Positions 27,548 to 38,071 of a stretch of 64,000 bases of DNA are shown here, one piece after another. Position 1 is the stretch's first letter, and each line of letters starts with the position of its first letter. Location of the stretch: assembly GCF_000711895.1 (NCBI RefSeq), contig NZ_JONO01000009.1:62001-126000 (forward strand). Direction: 5' to 3'. The position numbers were made by a program, and so were the translations under genes. The DNA comes from Photorhabdus australis DSM 17609 (GTDB lineage: Bacteria; Pseudomonadota; Gammaproteobacteria; Enterobacterales; Enterobacteriaceae). The notes beneath the pieces are model-generated. The model was not told where the DNA came from and did no database searches. It worked only from the letters and a program-made list of their open reading frames with translations.

Positions 27548-28216
27548 ATGCGGATATTGATTGTTGAAGACAACATGTTACTACGCCACCATTTGACGGT
27601 ACAACTGCGTGACACAGGTCATCTGGTTGACGCTGCCGCAAATGCTAAAGAAGCTGATTACTACCTGGCAGAAAGCGAACCAGATATCGCTATTGTTGAC
27701 CTTGGTTTGCCTGGAGAAGATGGTTTAAGCCTGATCCGTCGCTGGCGTCAGAAAGATGAGAAACTCCCCATTCTTGTTCTGACCGCCCGTGAAAGTTGGC
27801 AGGAAAAAGTCACCGTTCTTGATGCTGGTGCAGATGACTATGTCACCAAACCATTCCATCTTGAGGAAATTATTGCCCGTATGCAGGCACTCCTGCGCCG
27901 TAATAATGGATTGGTTTCTCAAATTATCGAATTCCCACCTTTCAGAATTGATCTGTCACGCAAGGAATTAACAATTTACGGTGAAAGTGTCAAACTGACA
28001 GCTTTTGAATATAAAATTATTGAAATACTAATGTGCAATAGTGACAAAATTGTCACTAAAGAGTCGTTAATGCGTCAATTATATTCAGATGCTGAACTAC
28101 GCGAAGGCCATTCTATTGATGTTTTAATCGGTCGGCTAAGAAAGAAAATACAAGATGTTTGGCCTTATGAGGCTATCGTGACTGTTCGCAGCCAAGGCTA
28201 CCGCTTTGATGTATAA
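27548..28216 (+). CDS. phoP: Response regulator PhoP
   Basis: OmpR-type DNA-binding response regulator for low Mg2+, acid and antimicrobial peptides. 222 residues. The receiver domain has the acidic pair in VEDN, phospho-acceptor Asp51 ([12 protein letters not shown]), the conserved Thr in LTARESW and Lys in VTKPFH. The winged-helix domain follows (about 125-222) with [20 protein letters not shown] and [20 protein letters not shown] precedes the ATG. Its end overlaps phoQ by 8 bases. MgrB at 2.3 kb and pagP at the window start are typical members of its circuit. Confidence 0.96.
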   Translation: MRILIVEDNMLLRHHLTVQLRDTGHLVDAAANAKEADYYLAESEPDIAIVDLGLPGEDGLSLIRRWRQKDEKLPILVLTARESWQEKVTVLDAGADDYVTKPFHLEEIIARMQALLRRNNGLVSQIIEFPPFRIDLSRKELTIYGESVKLTAFEYKIIEILMCNSDKIVTKESLMRQLYSDAELREGHSIDVLIGRLRKKIQDVWPYEAIVTVRSQGYRFDV

Positions 28217-29699
28217 GACCTTAATATGTAGAAAAGTGCTTAAACGCCAAAAGAAACCTTTTTCACTCCGTACCCGGTTTTTAATGGCGACTGCCGCAGT
28301 CATTCTGGCTTTAACAATGTCTTATGGTATTGTTGCCATTGTCGGCTACCTGGTCAGTTTTGACAAAACTGCTTATACACTACTACGCAGTCAGAGCAAC
28401 TTGTTTTTCAGCCTTGCTCAGTGGAACAACAATAAGCTGGATATTTCAGTACCACCCAATTTCACACTAAACAACCCATCATTAGTTCTGATTTATAATA
28501 ACAAAGGCACTATCCTCTGGCGTCAACGTCATATTCCCAAAGTAGAAAGATCTATTCCAAGTGAATGGTTGAAGGAAGATGGATTATATGAACTGGATAC
28601 TGACCTGAAAAGCAGCCGAGATTTGTTAAAAGACTCGACCAATATGCAGGGACAATTAAACAAACTTGGCACTCTCGACGAAAATGAAGATAACGAACTG
28701 ACCCATTCCGTTTCTGTTAACAAATATAATGCAACAGAGCATCTACCAGAGTTAACTATCGTAGTAATTGATACTATTCCGCAAGATTTGCAGAAAACGG
28801 TTCTGGTATGGGAATGGTTCGGCTATGTACTCATTGCCAATCTTATTCTGGTCATCCCATTAATCTGGCTAGCAGCTCACTGGAGTCTTCGACCCATCAA
28901 ATCGCTTATCCATCAAGTTAGCTCGTTAGAAAAAGGTGAGAGGGAAAAATTGGATGAGAATCCACCCGCTGAGCTGCGGGGATTGGTTCGTAACCTTAAT
29001 GTGTTGCTCAATAATGAGCGCAACCGTTATACAAAATACCGTACAACGCTGGCTGATCTGACACACAGTTTGAAAACACCGTTAGCGGTATTGCAATCAA
29101 CTCTCCGTTCTTTGCGCAGCAGTAAACAAATGACCATTGAACAGGCAGAACCTATTATGCTTGAACAGATAGGCCGTATTTCTCAGCAGATAGGCTATTA
29201 TTTGCACCGGGCCAGTATGCGCGGTGATCATAGTACTATTATGCGAGAAATTTCTTCTGTTCCAGCTTTACTGGATAGTTTGTGTAGCGCTTTAACAAAA
29301 GTCTATCAACGCAAAGGTGTCAGTCTCGCGTTAGATGTATCGCCAGAAGTCACCTGGCTTGGTGAAAAAAATGACTTTATGGAAATCATGGGCAATGTTC
29401 TGGAAAATGCTTGTAAGTATTGCCTTAAATTTGTCGAGATTTCAGCAACTATGGATCATGATTCGCTGAAGATCATTGTTGATGACGATGGCCCGGGTGT
29501 TCCTGTTGATAAACGCGAAATGATTTTCCAACGGGGTCAACGTGTCGATACCTTACAGCTAGGTCAAGGGCTTGGATTATCTATTGCCGCTGAAATTATT
29601 GAACAATATAAAGGTGATATCAGCATCAGTGATAGCCCGCTTGGCGGTGCCAGAATTTGTGTCACATTCCGCTGTCAGCAAATTAACGACGACGATTAA
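28209..29699 (+). CDS. phoQ: Sensor histidine kinase PhoQ
   Basis: Inner-membrane sensor that phosphorylates PhoP. 496 residues from the ATG at 28209 ([10 protein letters not shown]); a TTG one codon earlier is less likely. The first membrane helix is near 30-55 and the second near 205-228. The periplasmic PDC-like sensor between them carries an acidic cluster at about 157-163 (DENEDNE), matching the divalent-cation and peptide-sensing patch of E. coli PhoQ. HAMP follows, then the phospho-acceptor His286 in [16 protein letters not shown], the N box [17 protein letters not shown] and GQGLGLSIA. It is the second gene of the phoPQ operon. Confidence 0.96.
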   Translation: MYKTLICRKVLKRQKKPFSLRTRFLMATAAVILALTMSYGIVAIVGYLVSFDKTAYTLLRSQSNLFFSLAQWNNNKLDISVPPNFTLNNPSLVLIYNNKGTILWRQRHIPKVERSIPSEWLKEDGLYELDTDLKSSRDLLKDSTNMQGQLNKLGTLDENEDNELTHSVSVNKYNATEHLPELTIVVIDTIPQDLQKTVLVWEWFGYVLIANLILVIPLIWLAAHWSLRPIKSLIHQVSSLEKGEREKLDENPPAELRGLVRNLNVLLNNERNRYTKYRTTLADLTHSLKTPLAVLQSTLRSLRSSKQMTIEQAEPIMLEQIGRISQQIGYYLHRASMRGDHSTIMREISSVPALLDSLCSALTKVYQRKGVSLALDVSPEVTWLGEKNDFMEIMGNVLENACKYCLKFVEISATMDHDSLKIIVDDDGPGVPVDKREMIFQRGQRVDTLQLGQGLGLSIAAEIIEQYKGDISISDSPLGGARICVTFRCQQINDDD

Positions 29700-29782
29700 C
29701 TAAATATGCCTGTGCAGTCTGATACTAGATTTAACTATTTCGTTATAATGTCCTGAAACTCACCTCAACTCAGGATACCACT

Positions 29783-30904
29783 ATGGATTATCAGTTGAAT
29801 CTGGACTGGCAGGCATTTTTGCAAAATCATTGGCAAAAACAGCCTCTGCTGATTAAACAAGGTCTTCGTCAATTCATTGATCCCCTTACTCCCGATGAAT
29901 TGGCCGGCTTGGCGATGGAAAATGAAGTTGATTGCCGCCTGGTCAGCCAGAAAAATGGTCGTTGGGATGTTTCCCATGGTCCATTCGAAAGTTACGATCA
30001 TTTAGGTGAAAAGGATTGGTCACTGCTGGTACAGGCAGTTAATCATTGGCATCATCCTTCCGCCGCATTAATGCAACCATTCCGTGTACTATCTGACTGG
30101 CGAATAGACGATCTAATGGTTTCTTTCTCCGTTCCCGGCGGCGGTGTCGGCCCACACCTTGATCAGTACGATGTATTTATCATCCAGGGAATGGGACGAC
30201 GTCGTTGGCGTGTTGGAGAAAAAGTGCCAATGAAACAACACTGCCCTCATCCTGATCTGTTACAGGTCGATTCATTTAACGCCATCATTGACGAAGAGAT
30301 GGAGCCAGGTGATATTCTTTATATTCCCCCCGGATTTCCACATGAAGGCTACGCCATTGAAGATTCACTGAATTACTCAGTTGGCTTCCGGGCACCAAAT
30401 ACGCGTGAGCTATTCAGTAGCTTTGCCGATTACCTGCTAGCTAATGACTTAGGCAGCTATCGCTACAGTGATCCTAATCTAGCTTTCCGCGAAAACCCAG
30501 CATTAGTGCAGAAAAACGAGCTATCCACGCTACACTCAATGATGAATGAGTTATTAGCACAACCTGAAGTTTTCCAACAATGGTTTGGTGAATTTATCTC
30601 TCAGTCACGGCATGAACTTGATATTGCTCCACCAGAACCACCTTACGAAAGTGATGAAATTTATGAATTAATGAAGCAAGGCGAAAATATCCACCGCCTT
30701 CATGGATTACGGGTGATAAGAATTGGTGATCAATGCTTTGTTAACGGCGAATTAATGGATACACCTCATATTAATGCTACTGATGTTCTTTGCCATCATT
30801 ATGAAATTAATGCTGAAATGCTTGGTGAAGCGATAGATGATGTTCGTTTTATTAGCTTACTTACCGCATTAATAAACAGTGGTTACTGGTACTTTAATGA
30901 TTGA
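29783..30904 (+). CDS. roxA: Ribosomal protein L16 arginine hydroxylase RoxA (YcfD)
   Basis: Fe(II)/2-oxoglutarate oxygenase with a JmjC fold that hydroxylates an arginine of ribosomal protein L16. 373 residues, same length as E. coli RoxA. The iron ligands His125 and Asp127 are in GVGPHLDQYDVF at the same positions as in E. coli. The distal His is in IPPGFPHEGYAIEDSLNYSVGFR. The C-terminal winged-helix-like dimer region follows. It is encoded alone downstream of phoQ and followed by a long hairpin. Confidence 0.95.
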   Translation: MDYQLNLDWQAFLQNHWQKQPLLIKQGLRQFIDPLTPDELAGLAMENEVDCRLVSQKNGRWDVSHGPFESYDHLGEKDWSLLVQAVNHWHHPSAALMQPFRVLSDWRIDDLMVSFSVPGGGVGPHLDQYDVFIIQGMGRRRWRVGEKVPMKQHCPHPDLLQVDSFNAIIDEEMEPGDILYIPPGFPHEGYAIEDSLNYSVGFRAPNTRELFSSFADYLLANDLGSYRYSDPNLAFRENPALVQKNELSTLHSMMNELLAQPEVFQQWFGEFISQSRHELDIAPPEPPYESDEIYELMKQGENIHRLHGLRVIRIGDQCFVNGELMDTPHINATDVLCHHYEINAEMLGEAIDDVRFISLLTALINSGYWYFND

Positions 30905-30987
30905 TGTATCATTACAAAAGGTTAATTTAAACGGGACTGCCTAAAAGCCTATTCATTCCGTTTAACTGCTAATTCGATGATTAATTC

Positions 30988-31030
30988 ACTGCCTTTTAAT
31001 CAGAATTTCCGATTAAGAGGCAGTTTCTAA
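30988..31030 (+). terminator. Terminator-like hairpin after roxA
   Basis: A 14-bp stem with one mismatch (30988-31001 with 31011-31024) encloses a 9-nt loop and is followed by TTCT. Confidence 0.65.
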
Positions 31031-31050
31031 CCTTCAAAAATAGAAGGTGA

Positions 31051-31342
31051 TTAAATATAGCTATACCTGTTTATTTTATATCTGAAAAAGGCATTAATTA
31101 CTCGATAGAAAATTCACTCAAAGCAGATGGATTATCAAAATATTATGATATTTCCCAAGGTAAAATCGACCAAAAATTTATATCTTCTTAAACATCATCA
31201 ACTAAATTTTACACTAATGGTTATCCAGTAATACTTGAAGATACCTCTATAAAAAGCATTAAAAAATTCAACATTAATCTAAAAACAAAACAACAAAATC
31301 ATTATTAATCAACGAATTGAAATAAATTCGTCAGAATCCTGA
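31051..31342 (+). pseudogene. Decayed coding sequence of unknown origin
   Basis: The plus strand reads IAIPVYFISEKGINYS then ENSLKADGLSKYYD up to FISS, a stop at 31189-31191, then continues in the same frame as TKFYTNGYPVILEDTS up to INLKTKQ; a frame shift then allows NKIIINQRIEINSSES and a stop at 31340-31342. Composition and phrase-like residue patterns look protein-coding, but there is no normal start and there are at least two lesions. I do not recognise the family. It fills most of the 595-bp gap between roxA and pepT. Confidence 0.4.
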
Positions 31343-31499
31343 AAAGAAATATATCTTACAGGAATAACCATCGCCCTAATTAACACTACCAATTAAATTT
31401 TATTGATAATACTATTTATCTGATGGAAAGTGACTGGTATATTTAAAACCATATCACCCCCACATAAGGTAAATCAACAGCCGTATCCTGCTCCTTTGC

Positions 31500-32744
31500 T
31501 TAACTCTTCTCAGCTTTTTTAGACAACAAAGCAGTTAATTCGGCAATACGCATAACGACACTTACAGCCTGTTCCATTCCTTCCAACGAAATAAATTCAT
31601 GTTTACCATGATAGTTATATCCCCCCATGAATATATTCGGGCAAGGTAAACCACGAAATGACAATTGTGCGCCATTAGTGCCACCACGAATGGGCTTAAT
31701 AATGGGTTCTATATCACAATCTAGCATTGCTTGTTTTGCAATTTCGATAACATGCGGATATTTAATAATTTCATCGTGCATATTGTAATAATTGTCATCG
31801 ATAGCCAGCTCGATATAACAATCGGGATGTAATCCCTTACCTGCTTTCTCAGCAATTTTGATCATCTTCTTTTTGCGTTCTTCGAAGTTATTTCGATCAA
31901 AATCACGAATAATATAATGCATTTCAGCACGCTCTGCCGTGCCTTTAATACGTTGCAGATGATAGAAACCTTCATATCCATCCGTATGTTCTGGTGTTTC
32001 TCCTGATGGTAATTCCTGATGAATACGAATCGCCAGCGATAAGGCATTCATCATGACACCTTTGGCATTACCAGGATGAACGTTGTTGCCAACAATCTTG
32101 ACCGTGACTACTGCCTCATTAAAATTTTCAAATGCCAATTCACCCACTCCACCGCCATCAACGGTATAAGCCCACTCAGCATCGAATGAATTAATATCAA
32201 AATAACCAGCGCCTTTACCTATCTCCTCATCAGGTGTAAACGCGATCCGAATATCACCATGTGAGATATTGTTATTTTTCAAGCGAACCATTGCAGTAAT
32301 GATTTCTGCAATGCCCGCTTTATCATCGGCACCAAGTAGTGTGCTACCATCTGTGGTAATTAGTGTTTTTCCTAACATATTATGCAATACAGGAAACATC
32401 ACTGGCGATAACACTTCATTACCGCATCCTAAGGCAATTTCACCGCCCCGGTAATCTTCCAGCATTTGTGGATTCACATTTTTTCCAGAAAAATCTGGCG
32501 AAGTATCGAGATGAGCAATAAAGCCGATGGCCGGCACAGGCCACGATATATTAGCCGGTAATGTTGCCATCACACAGCCATGCTCACTCTGCACCACATT
32601 AGAAAAACCCAGCTCAATTAGCTCCTGTCTCAATGCGTTGGCGAGTTTAAGCTGACCATCACTACTGGGAATGGTTTTCGCTGATGGTTTTGACTGAGTA
32701 TTAAAAGAAATGTATTTAAAAAAGCGTTCTAACAATCTGTCCAT
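31500..32744 (-). CDS. pepT: Peptidase T (aminotripeptidase)
   Basis: Cytoplasmic M20-family zinc tripeptidase releasing N-terminal residues from tripeptides. 414 residues. The metal-binding segments [11 protein letters not shown] (His and Asp), [28 protein letters not shown] (catalytic Glu) and [17 protein letters not shown] are all visible, together with the late [20 protein letters not shown]. It is transcribed opposite to roxA and upstream of the decayed region. Confidence 0.95.
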   Translation of the reverse strand: MDRLLERFFKYISFNTQSKPSAKTIPSSDGQLKLANALRQELIELGFSNVVQSEHGCVMATLPANISWPVPAIGFIAHLDTSPDFSGKNVNPQMLEDYRGGEIALGCGNEVLSPVMFPVLHNMLGKTLITTDGSTLLGADDKAGIAEIITAMVRLKNNNISHGDIRIAFTPDEEIGKGAGYFDINSFDAEWAYTVDGGGVGELAFENFNEAVVTVKIVGNNVHPGNAKGVMMNALSLAIRIHQELPSGETPEHTDGYEGFYHLQRIKGTAERAEMHYIIRDFDRNNFEERKKKMIKIAEKAGKGLHPDCYIELAIDDNYYNMHDEIIKYPHVIEIAKQAMLDCDIEPIIKPIRGGTNGAQLSFRGLPCPNIFMGGYNYHGKHEFISLEGMEQAVSVVMRIAELTALLSKKAEKS

Positions 32745-32799
32745 TATTCTCTTCCCCCTGGAACTTTGCTGTCCATTATGGGGAAGAGAAACATAATAA

Positions 32800-33642
32800 T
32801 TATTGCGTCAAATCAGCTTTAAATTCTTTTATCTTATCAATTAACTTTCGGACATATTCATCCACTATTTTACTAGCTGGTCCATAGTGCTTTTCATCAA
32901 ACAGACTTTCTACCTGACTCGGTTCCAGATTCAACTCTACCGTATGTGCGCCCGATAGCTTAGCTTCATGCACAAATCCAGCGGCAGGATAAACATGCCC
33001 GGAAGTACCGATCGCAATAAAAATGTCTGCCTGAGCCAGTGCAGAATAGATTTGCTCCATACCAAAAGGCATTTCACCAAACCAGACAATATGTGGACGT
33101 AATGGTGATGGAAACTGACAACAATGGCAGCGATCATCTGTAGTGAGTGCATCTGTCCATTCAAATACTTGCCCAGATTGACAGCAACGGATCTTAAGTA
33201 ATTCACCATGCATATGTACCGTGCGATAACTACCGGCCCGTTCATGGAGATTGTCGATATTCTGTGTAATCAACAGAAAATTATCGCCCAGTTCATGTTC
33301 CAGTGCTGCCAAAGCATAATGCGCTACGTTCGGCTTTATATCTGGTTGCTGGAGTTGACGCCGCCGAGCATTATAAAACGCCTGTACCAATTCTGGATCT
33401 TTCTGAAAACCTTCAGGTGTAGCAACATCTTCCACTCGATGTTCTTCCCACAATCCATCAGAAGAGCGGAAAGTCCGAATGCCCGATTCAGCTGAAATAC
33501 CCGCACCAGTTAGTGCTACTACGTAAGGTTTTTTCATATTAAGTGCCAATCGATTATCCCTATAGAAAATTCGGCTACGAAATCGCTGATGCCTCAAACG
33601 CCTAATCTTACGAAATCGACAAAGTCGACGACGAATACGCAT
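32800..33642 (-). CDS. cobB: NAD-dependent protein deacylase CobB (long form)
   Basis: Sirtuin that removes acetyl and succinyl groups from lysines. 280 residues. NAD-binding [29 protein letters not shown], catalytic His in VHMHGELL, a four-cysteine zinc site (RCCQSGQ and CHCCQFP), FGEMPFGM and [13 protein letters not shown]. The first 35 residues ([26 protein letters not shown], strongly basic) correspond to the long isoform known in Salmonella. An internal ATG at 33537 ([11 protein letters not shown]) would give the short form. So two products from one gene are possible. Confidence 0.93.
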   Translation of the reverse strand: MRIRRRLCRFRKIRRLRHQRFRSRIFYRDNRLALNMKKPYVVALTGAGISAESGIRTFRSSDGLWEEHRVEDVATPEGFQKDPELVQAFYNARRRQLQQPDIKPNVAHYALAALEHELGDNFLLITQNIDNLHERAGSYRTVHMHGELLKIRCCQSGQVFEWTDALTTDDRCHCCQFPSPLRPHIVWFGEMPFGMEQIYSALAQADIFIAIGTSGHVYPAAGFVHEAKLSGAHTVELNLEPSQVESLFDEKHYGPASKIVDEYVRKLIDKIKEFKADLTQ

Positions 33643-33719
33643 ATTGATTTCCTTTAAGATTTCTCAAGTTTCCTTTACACCATAGCGCTTTTGGTTCGCT
33701 GATGCCAATAATAGGCTTA

Positions 33720-34967
33720 TTATTTCCCACTTAAAATTCGTGCTGGATCAAGCCTGCTTGCCCGTCTCGCTGGATACCAACTGGCTAATAAGCTCAAAAT
33801 TAATGCCGTCGCTAAAACGTACAAAACATCCATGCTATGTAACTCTGATGGCAAGAAATCAATGAAATACACATCACCGGAAAGGAATTGATGGCCGATC
33901 AGCTTTTCCAAACCATGAATAAGAGAAGTCAGATTAAGCGATGCAAATATTCCGACTACGGCACCAACAATACTACCTGTCATCCCCGCCAGTAATCCAT
34001 ACCAGAGAAAAATGGCTCTAATTTGTGCGTCTTTTGCACCAAGTGTTCTCAGGATAGCGATATCTCTGCTTTTATCTTTTACAGCCATAATCAAAGTAGA
34101 AACGATATTGAAACACGCCACACCAATCACCAGAATCATGGCCAGATACATAATGCTGCGGACCATCTGAATATCCTGATACATATAGCCGTAATTCCTT
34201 ATCCAACTGCTAATATAAACATATTCCTGCGATGCTTCTCCAGCCGCTTTTACTCGCTGATTAGCAGCAAACACATCATCAACTTTGATAGCAATTCCAG
34301 TGATCCCCTGCGCATAATCCAAATATCGCTGTGCATCAGCCAAGGGAATCAAAGCCAAGCTATGATCAAGTAAGCCACTTAATTGAAAAATCCCGCTGAC
34401 TTGTAAACGAATCCGCTTTGGTTGCAACAGCTTCATTTCTGGATCGTTATTTGGGATCATAACAGTCAGCCAATCGCCTTGTTTAACCTTCAAAGCATTA
34501 GCAACCCCTTGCCCCAGAATGACTTGCTGATGACCAGGCTGAAAGTGTTGCCACGCATTATCCTGAACAAACGTTGGTAATGAGCTAACCTGAGCCTCTG
34601 TGATTAAATCAACACCTCTTACTTGAACAGCATGCAGGCTAACACCTTTTTCCATCAATCCAGTGAAGGTAATATAAGGTGAAGCAGCAATCACGCCTGT
34701 TGTGTTTTTCACCCGTTCTAATGCAGATTGCCACTGTTCAAACGGCTGATTGACTGCATAGATTTCACCATGAGGAACAACAGAAAGTATCCGGTTCTTC
34801 AATTCCCGTTCAAAACCATTCATGGCACTCAAACCAATAATCAGGACTGCAACCCCAAGCATAATTCCCAGAGTAGAAATCACCGAAATCAGGGATACCA
34901 TTCCACCACCACGACGCCCCCGACTAAATCGCAGAGCAGTAACTAAAGAAAGAGGCAAATTTGCCAT
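33720..34967 (-). CDS. lolE: LolE, membrane subunit of the lipoprotein-releasing ABC transporter
   Basis: With LolC and LolD, LolE extracts lipoproteins from the inner membrane and passes them to LolA. 415 residues: N-terminal helix near 25-48, a large periplasmic domain (about 50-265) and three C-terminal helices with the coupling segment [22 protein letters not shown]. The ending [21 protein letters not shown] is typical of this permease type. Its ATG shares one base with the lolD stop (TAATG), so it is translationally coupled to lolD. Confidence 0.93.
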   Translation of the reverse strand: MANLPLSLVTALRFSRGRRGGGMVSLISVISTLGIMLGVAVLIIGLSAMNGFERELKNRILSVVPHGEIYAVNQPFEQWQSALERVKNTTGVIAASPYITFTGLMEKGVSLHAVQVRGVDLITEAQVSSLPTFVQDNAWQHFQPGHQQVILGQGVANALKVKQGDWLTVMIPNNDPEMKLLQPKRIRLQVSGIFQLSGLLDHSLALIPLADAQRYLDYAQGITGIAIKVDDVFAANQRVKAAGEASQEYVYISSWIRNYGYMYQDIQMVRSIMYLAMILVIGVACFNIVSTLIMAVKDKSRDIAILRTLGAKDAQIRAIFLWYGLLAGMTGSIVGAVVGIFASLNLTSLIHGLEKLIGHQFLSGDVYFIDFLPSELHSMDVLYVLATALILSLLASWYPARRASRLDPARILSGK

Positions 34968-35671
34968 TACATTGCCCCCGTCAGGGTCAATTCATCTTGC
35001 AAATAACCATCACGCATCTCTACCTGGCGATCCAATCTGTTGGCAAGTTTTAAATCATGGGTCACTACCAGAAACCCAGTACCTTGTTGCCGATTAAGTT
35101 CACCCAGTAGCTCAAAAATACTATCTGCATTACGTAAATCGAGGTTACCGGTTGGTTCATCAGCTAAAACTAAAGACGGCTCATTCACTAATGCTCTGGC
35201 AATCGCCACACGCTGACGTTCACCGCCCGATAATTCCGACTGACGGTGATAAATTCGCTTCTCCAAACCAACAGCAGCCAGCATTTCCAACGCTTTCCTC
35301 TGTGCTTGATTTCGATCTTTACCACCAATCAGTAGTGGCATAGCCACATTTTCTATCGCATTAAAATCTGGCAACAGATGGTGAAACTGATAAATAAAGC
35401 CTAATTCATGATTGCGTAATTCTGCTCTGGCTCTGGAAGACATTTTATTCAGAGACTTCCCCTTAAACAGGACATCACCAGAAGTCGGCGAATCCAACCC
35501 ACCTAGCAAATGCAGAAGCGTACTCTTACCTGACCCCGAGCTTCCTACAATCGCCATCATTTCGCCCTGATTGATAGAAAAGGTGACATTTTTCAGTACT
35601 TCGGTCAGTACCTGCCCTTCCTGATATTTTTTACACAGATTATTACACAACAGTAATGGTTGATTATTCAT
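34967..35671 (-). CDS. lolD: LolD, ATPase of the lipoprotein-releasing ABC transporter
   Basis: ABC ATPase powering LolCE. 234 residues from the ATG at 35671 ([16 protein letters not shown]), matching the usual length of 233; the longer frame upstream overlaps lolC and is not used. Walker A is [19 protein letters not shown], the Q-loop is [12 protein letters not shown], the signature is [17 protein letters not shown], and Walker B is [13 protein letters not shown]. It overlaps lolC by 8 bases and lolE by one, a tightly packed operon. Confidence 0.95.
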   Translation of the reverse strand: MNNQPLLLCNNLCKKYQEGQVLTEVLKNVTFSINQGEMMAIVGSSGSGKSTLLHLLGGLDSPTSGDVLFKGKSLNKMSSRARAELRNHELGFIYQFHHLLPDFNAIENVAMPLLIGGKDRNQAQRKALEMLAAVGLEKRIYHRQSELSGGERQRVAIARALVNEPSLVLADEPTGNLDLRNADSIFELLGELNRQQGTGFLVVTHDLKLANRLDRQVEMRDGYLQDELTLTGAM

Positions 35672-36878
35672 AACGCAAAACCTCAGCAGGTTGGGTGGCA
35701 GCGGCACGCCAGGAAGGGTATAACGTAGATAACAGGGCAATAATCATCGCTGAAATTGCAATTGTAGCGACTTGTAATGGTTCAATAGCAACAGGCAACT
35801 CAACACCTGAGGTCAACAAACCAAGAAGTGGCATTAAATTATTAAGCTGGCTCGAAAGTAGAACACCAAGCCCGGTTCCCAATAATGTACCGATAATCCC
35901 AGCGCCGGCACCTTGGATCATAAAAATTATCATGACCTGGCGGCGTGTCAGCCCCTGTGTTTGCAAAATCGCCACTTCACCCTGTTTTTCCATTACCAGT
36001 AAGCCAAGGGAAGTAATGATATTAAATGCAGCCACAGCAATAATCAGGCTCAACAACAACCCCATCATGTTTTTTTCCATCCTTACCGCCTGGAAAAATT
36101 CACCCTTGCGTTCACGCCAGTCTTTCCACAACAACCCTTCCGGCATGGTTTGCAGGCTCAAGCTATCCACCGCCAGCGGTTCTTTGAGATAGAGACGCCA
36201 GCCAGTAATATTACCCACTGGATAACGCATCAAACGAGCTGCATCTTGCTGATTAACCAGAATTTGTGTGCCGTCTACTTCACTGTTAGAAGCAAAAGTA
36301 CCCACAATCATAAACAAACGTTGGCTGGGAATACGCCCCATTGGTGTCAATTGGCTTGCTCCTGGTACCATCAGACGAACTCGGTCACCACGTTTTACTC
36401 CAAGCTCCCCCGCCAGTTTCTCTCCCAAAATCGCGTTATAACTACCGGGTTCAAGTTGATGGCGATTGGTGTTAACCAAATACTCAGTCAGTGGCTCATA
36501 CTCATCTGAAGTAATACCTAACATCACACCCACCCCAACATTGCGAGCGCTTTGCAACACAACATCGCCCATCGCTAATGGTGTAATCCTGTTGATTTGC
36601 TTCAGGTTCGCGAGTTCACTAGCCGGATGCTCTGAGGGATCCAGAGAACCGTTTACCGACGTCACAATAGCCTGCGGCATCAAGCCAAGAATGCTGGTTT
36701 CCAATGAACGTTCAAAACCATTCATCACTGACAATACCGTAATTAATGCAGCGACCCCAAGAGTAATACCGATTGCCGACAGCCATGAAACAAACCGGCC
36801 AAATTTGTCAGCTGCACGGCCACGTATATACCGCAAACCTATAAATAATGAGACAGATTGAAGCATGAAATCCGCCAT
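35664..36878 (-). CDS. lolC: LolC, membrane subunit of the lipoprotein-releasing ABC transporter
   Basis: Partner of LolE, carrying the periplasmic hook that recruits LolA. 404 residues: [26 protein letters not shown] at the N-terminus, periplasmic domain to about 260, then three helices with [23 protein letters not shown] and the ending [19 protein letters not shown]. The start is either ATG 36878 (MADF) or the ATG four codons in (MLQS), the latter closer to the E. coli start; no clear ribosome-binding site decides. It is the first gene of lolCDE. Confidence 0.93.
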   Translation of the reverse strand: MADFMLQSVSLFIGLRYIRGRAADKFGRFVSWLSAIGITLGVAALITVLSVMNGFERSLETSILGLMPQAIVTSVNGSLDPSEHPASELANLKQINRITPLAMGDVVLQSARNVGVGVMLGITSDEYEPLTEYLVNTNRHQLEPGSYNAILGEKLAGELGVKRGDRVRLMVPGASQLTPMGRIPSQRLFMIVGTFASNSEVDGTQILVNQQDAARLMRYPVGNITGWRLYLKEPLAVDSLSLQTMPEGLLWKDWRERKGEFFQAVRMEKNMMGLLLSLIIAVAAFNIITSLGLLVMEKQGEVAILQTQGLTRRQVMIIFMIQGAGAGIIGTLLGTGLGVLLSSQLNNLMPLLGLLTSGVELPVAIEPLQVATIAISAMIIALLSTLYPSWRAAATQPAEVLRYE

Positions 36879-36942
36879 ATCAAAGAATTTGATTTAGAAA
36901 CTGTGAATTAATGTAAAATACCATATTTTATCTCTAGTTATG

Positions 36943-36981
36943 TATACTTGAATATGCAAAACCAAAACTTATTCAAGTATA
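36943..36981. repeat. 12-bp perfect inverted repeat upstream of lolC
   Basis: TATACTTGAATA (36943-36954) and TATTCAAGTATA (36970-36981) flank a 15-nt AT-rich spacer, 65 bp upstream of lolC. No T-run follows. It may be an operator or a fold in the lolC leader. The rest of 36982-37346 shows no intact gene; a 37-codon plus-strand frame near 37167 looks coding-like but is too short to support. Confidence 0.55.
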
Positions 36982-37346
36982 TAATTACACATTATCACCG
37001 TTTCACCTAAATTTGCTTATTTCCAACTCCCAACTTTCTCTCAAATTGGCCGTTTGAGATATTTATTGACACCTGAACACACACAGTAACTTTGTCAGTT
37101 CTGTACCGCTATGATTTAGCTTGCCGCAGAATTTTGTCGAGATAAAGCGCCTGCAAAATCGTTTTATGGAAGCATTCGCCGAAATTTTGGGTTCTATTCA
37201 CTACTTTATATGCTTACCTCATTCCTTTCATATCACTGATAAACTTCAATATTTAACTGTTCTGGATAAGTGTTAAGTTAAATTCTGCTGATAAAAGCAC
37301 CAATTACATAATAACCAAATAACCGTAATAATAAGGAAACAAGTGT

Positions 37347-37667
37347 ATGGCACAAATACAAATAAATCCTAATCAAGCTACTGATATCTATAATAATGGC
37401 AATATATTGATCCCAAGTTATCAACCTCATTTAGGAATAAAAAACGTCGGTCTGGCTCCCGTTAAAGTAAGTAGTCACTGGGCCCCTCCATTCGGAGATT
37501 ATACTCAATATAGCGTTATTGAAGTCCCCCCCGGCGAGGTTGGAATACTTTTACCACCACCTAACCTTATTTACTTCTTCAAAGTTACAGCCACCAATCT
37601 CAGTGGCTTTTTAACTGCAAAAATTGAAATGGAGGTAGGAACACACAATACCCCGCCCTGGAAGTAA
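37347..37667 (+). CDS. Orphan 106-residue protein, unknown function
   Basis: AAGGAAAC lies 12 bases before the ATG. The protein (MAQIQINPNQATDIYNNG at the start, SVIEVPPGEVGILLPPP in the middle, GTHNTPPWK at the end) has no signal peptide, no cysteines and no membrane segment. It is rich in Pro, Asn, Gly and alternating hydrophobics, suggesting a small beta-sandwich. I do not recognise the family. It stands alone between lolC and mfd, where E. coli-type chromosomes have no such gene, so it is accessory. A spore-coat-like, fibre-tip or lectin-like role is possible but not supported. Confidence 0.6.
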   Translation: MAQIQINPNQATDIYNNGNILIPSYQPHLGIKNVGLAPVKVSSHWAPPFGDYTQYSVIEVPPGEVGILLPPPNLIYFFKVTATNLSGFLTAKIEMEVGTHNTPPWK

Positions 37668-37773
37668 GACCGCATAACACTCAACCCTTTTAACCACACG
37701 CGATTCGGTTCAGGTTCAGTCAATATTGAATTCCAGCGCGTAGAATAGTAAGACCTGCATTTTTGCCAACAAA

Positions 37774-37810
37774 CCCACTCTTGTGAAGTAAACCACTTTA
37801 CTTGAGTGGG
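37774..37810. terminator. Two-part hairpin downstream of the orphan gene
   Basis: CCCACTC (37774-37780) pairs with GAGTGGG (37804-37810), and inside it AAGTAAA pairs with TTTACTT. No clear T-run follows on either strand, so it may be a transcript-end stabiliser rather than a strict terminator. Confidence 0.5.
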
Positions 37811-37943
37811 CCTTAACATCCCTTCCTCCACCGGTACAGAGCAAAGGTTTACGACGATTATAACTAAGGCAACTTGAAATCTGTTACTACCCTGTTGCCA
37901 AAGTAAAGTGTTCGAGGATAATAAGGGCAGCTATACTTTATGG

Positions 37944-37974
37944 AACCACCAACACCCTGATCTGTGGTTTTTTT
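37944..37974 (+). terminator. Intrinsic terminator upstream of mfd
   Basis: AACCAC (37944-37949) pairs with GTGGTT (37964-37969), followed by seven T. A possible promoter (TTGCCA at 37895, TAATAA at 37919, 18-bp spacing) lies just before it. It ends transcripts from 37.3 kb or a very short leader RNA; mfd begins 97 bp later. Confidence 0.6.
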
Positions 37975-38071
37975 ATTTTCTCTCAACCTGCCAGCGTGTT
38001 TATTTTAGGGCCATTATGGGTCAAAAAATCTGTTGGGAATGGACTGAATCATAGAGAACACATTAACGCTT

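Noticed and set aside
37862..37885. Possible fifth ERIC fragment
   Set aside because: Only about 14 bases match an ERIC end (GCAACTTGAAATCT) and the core blocks are absent.
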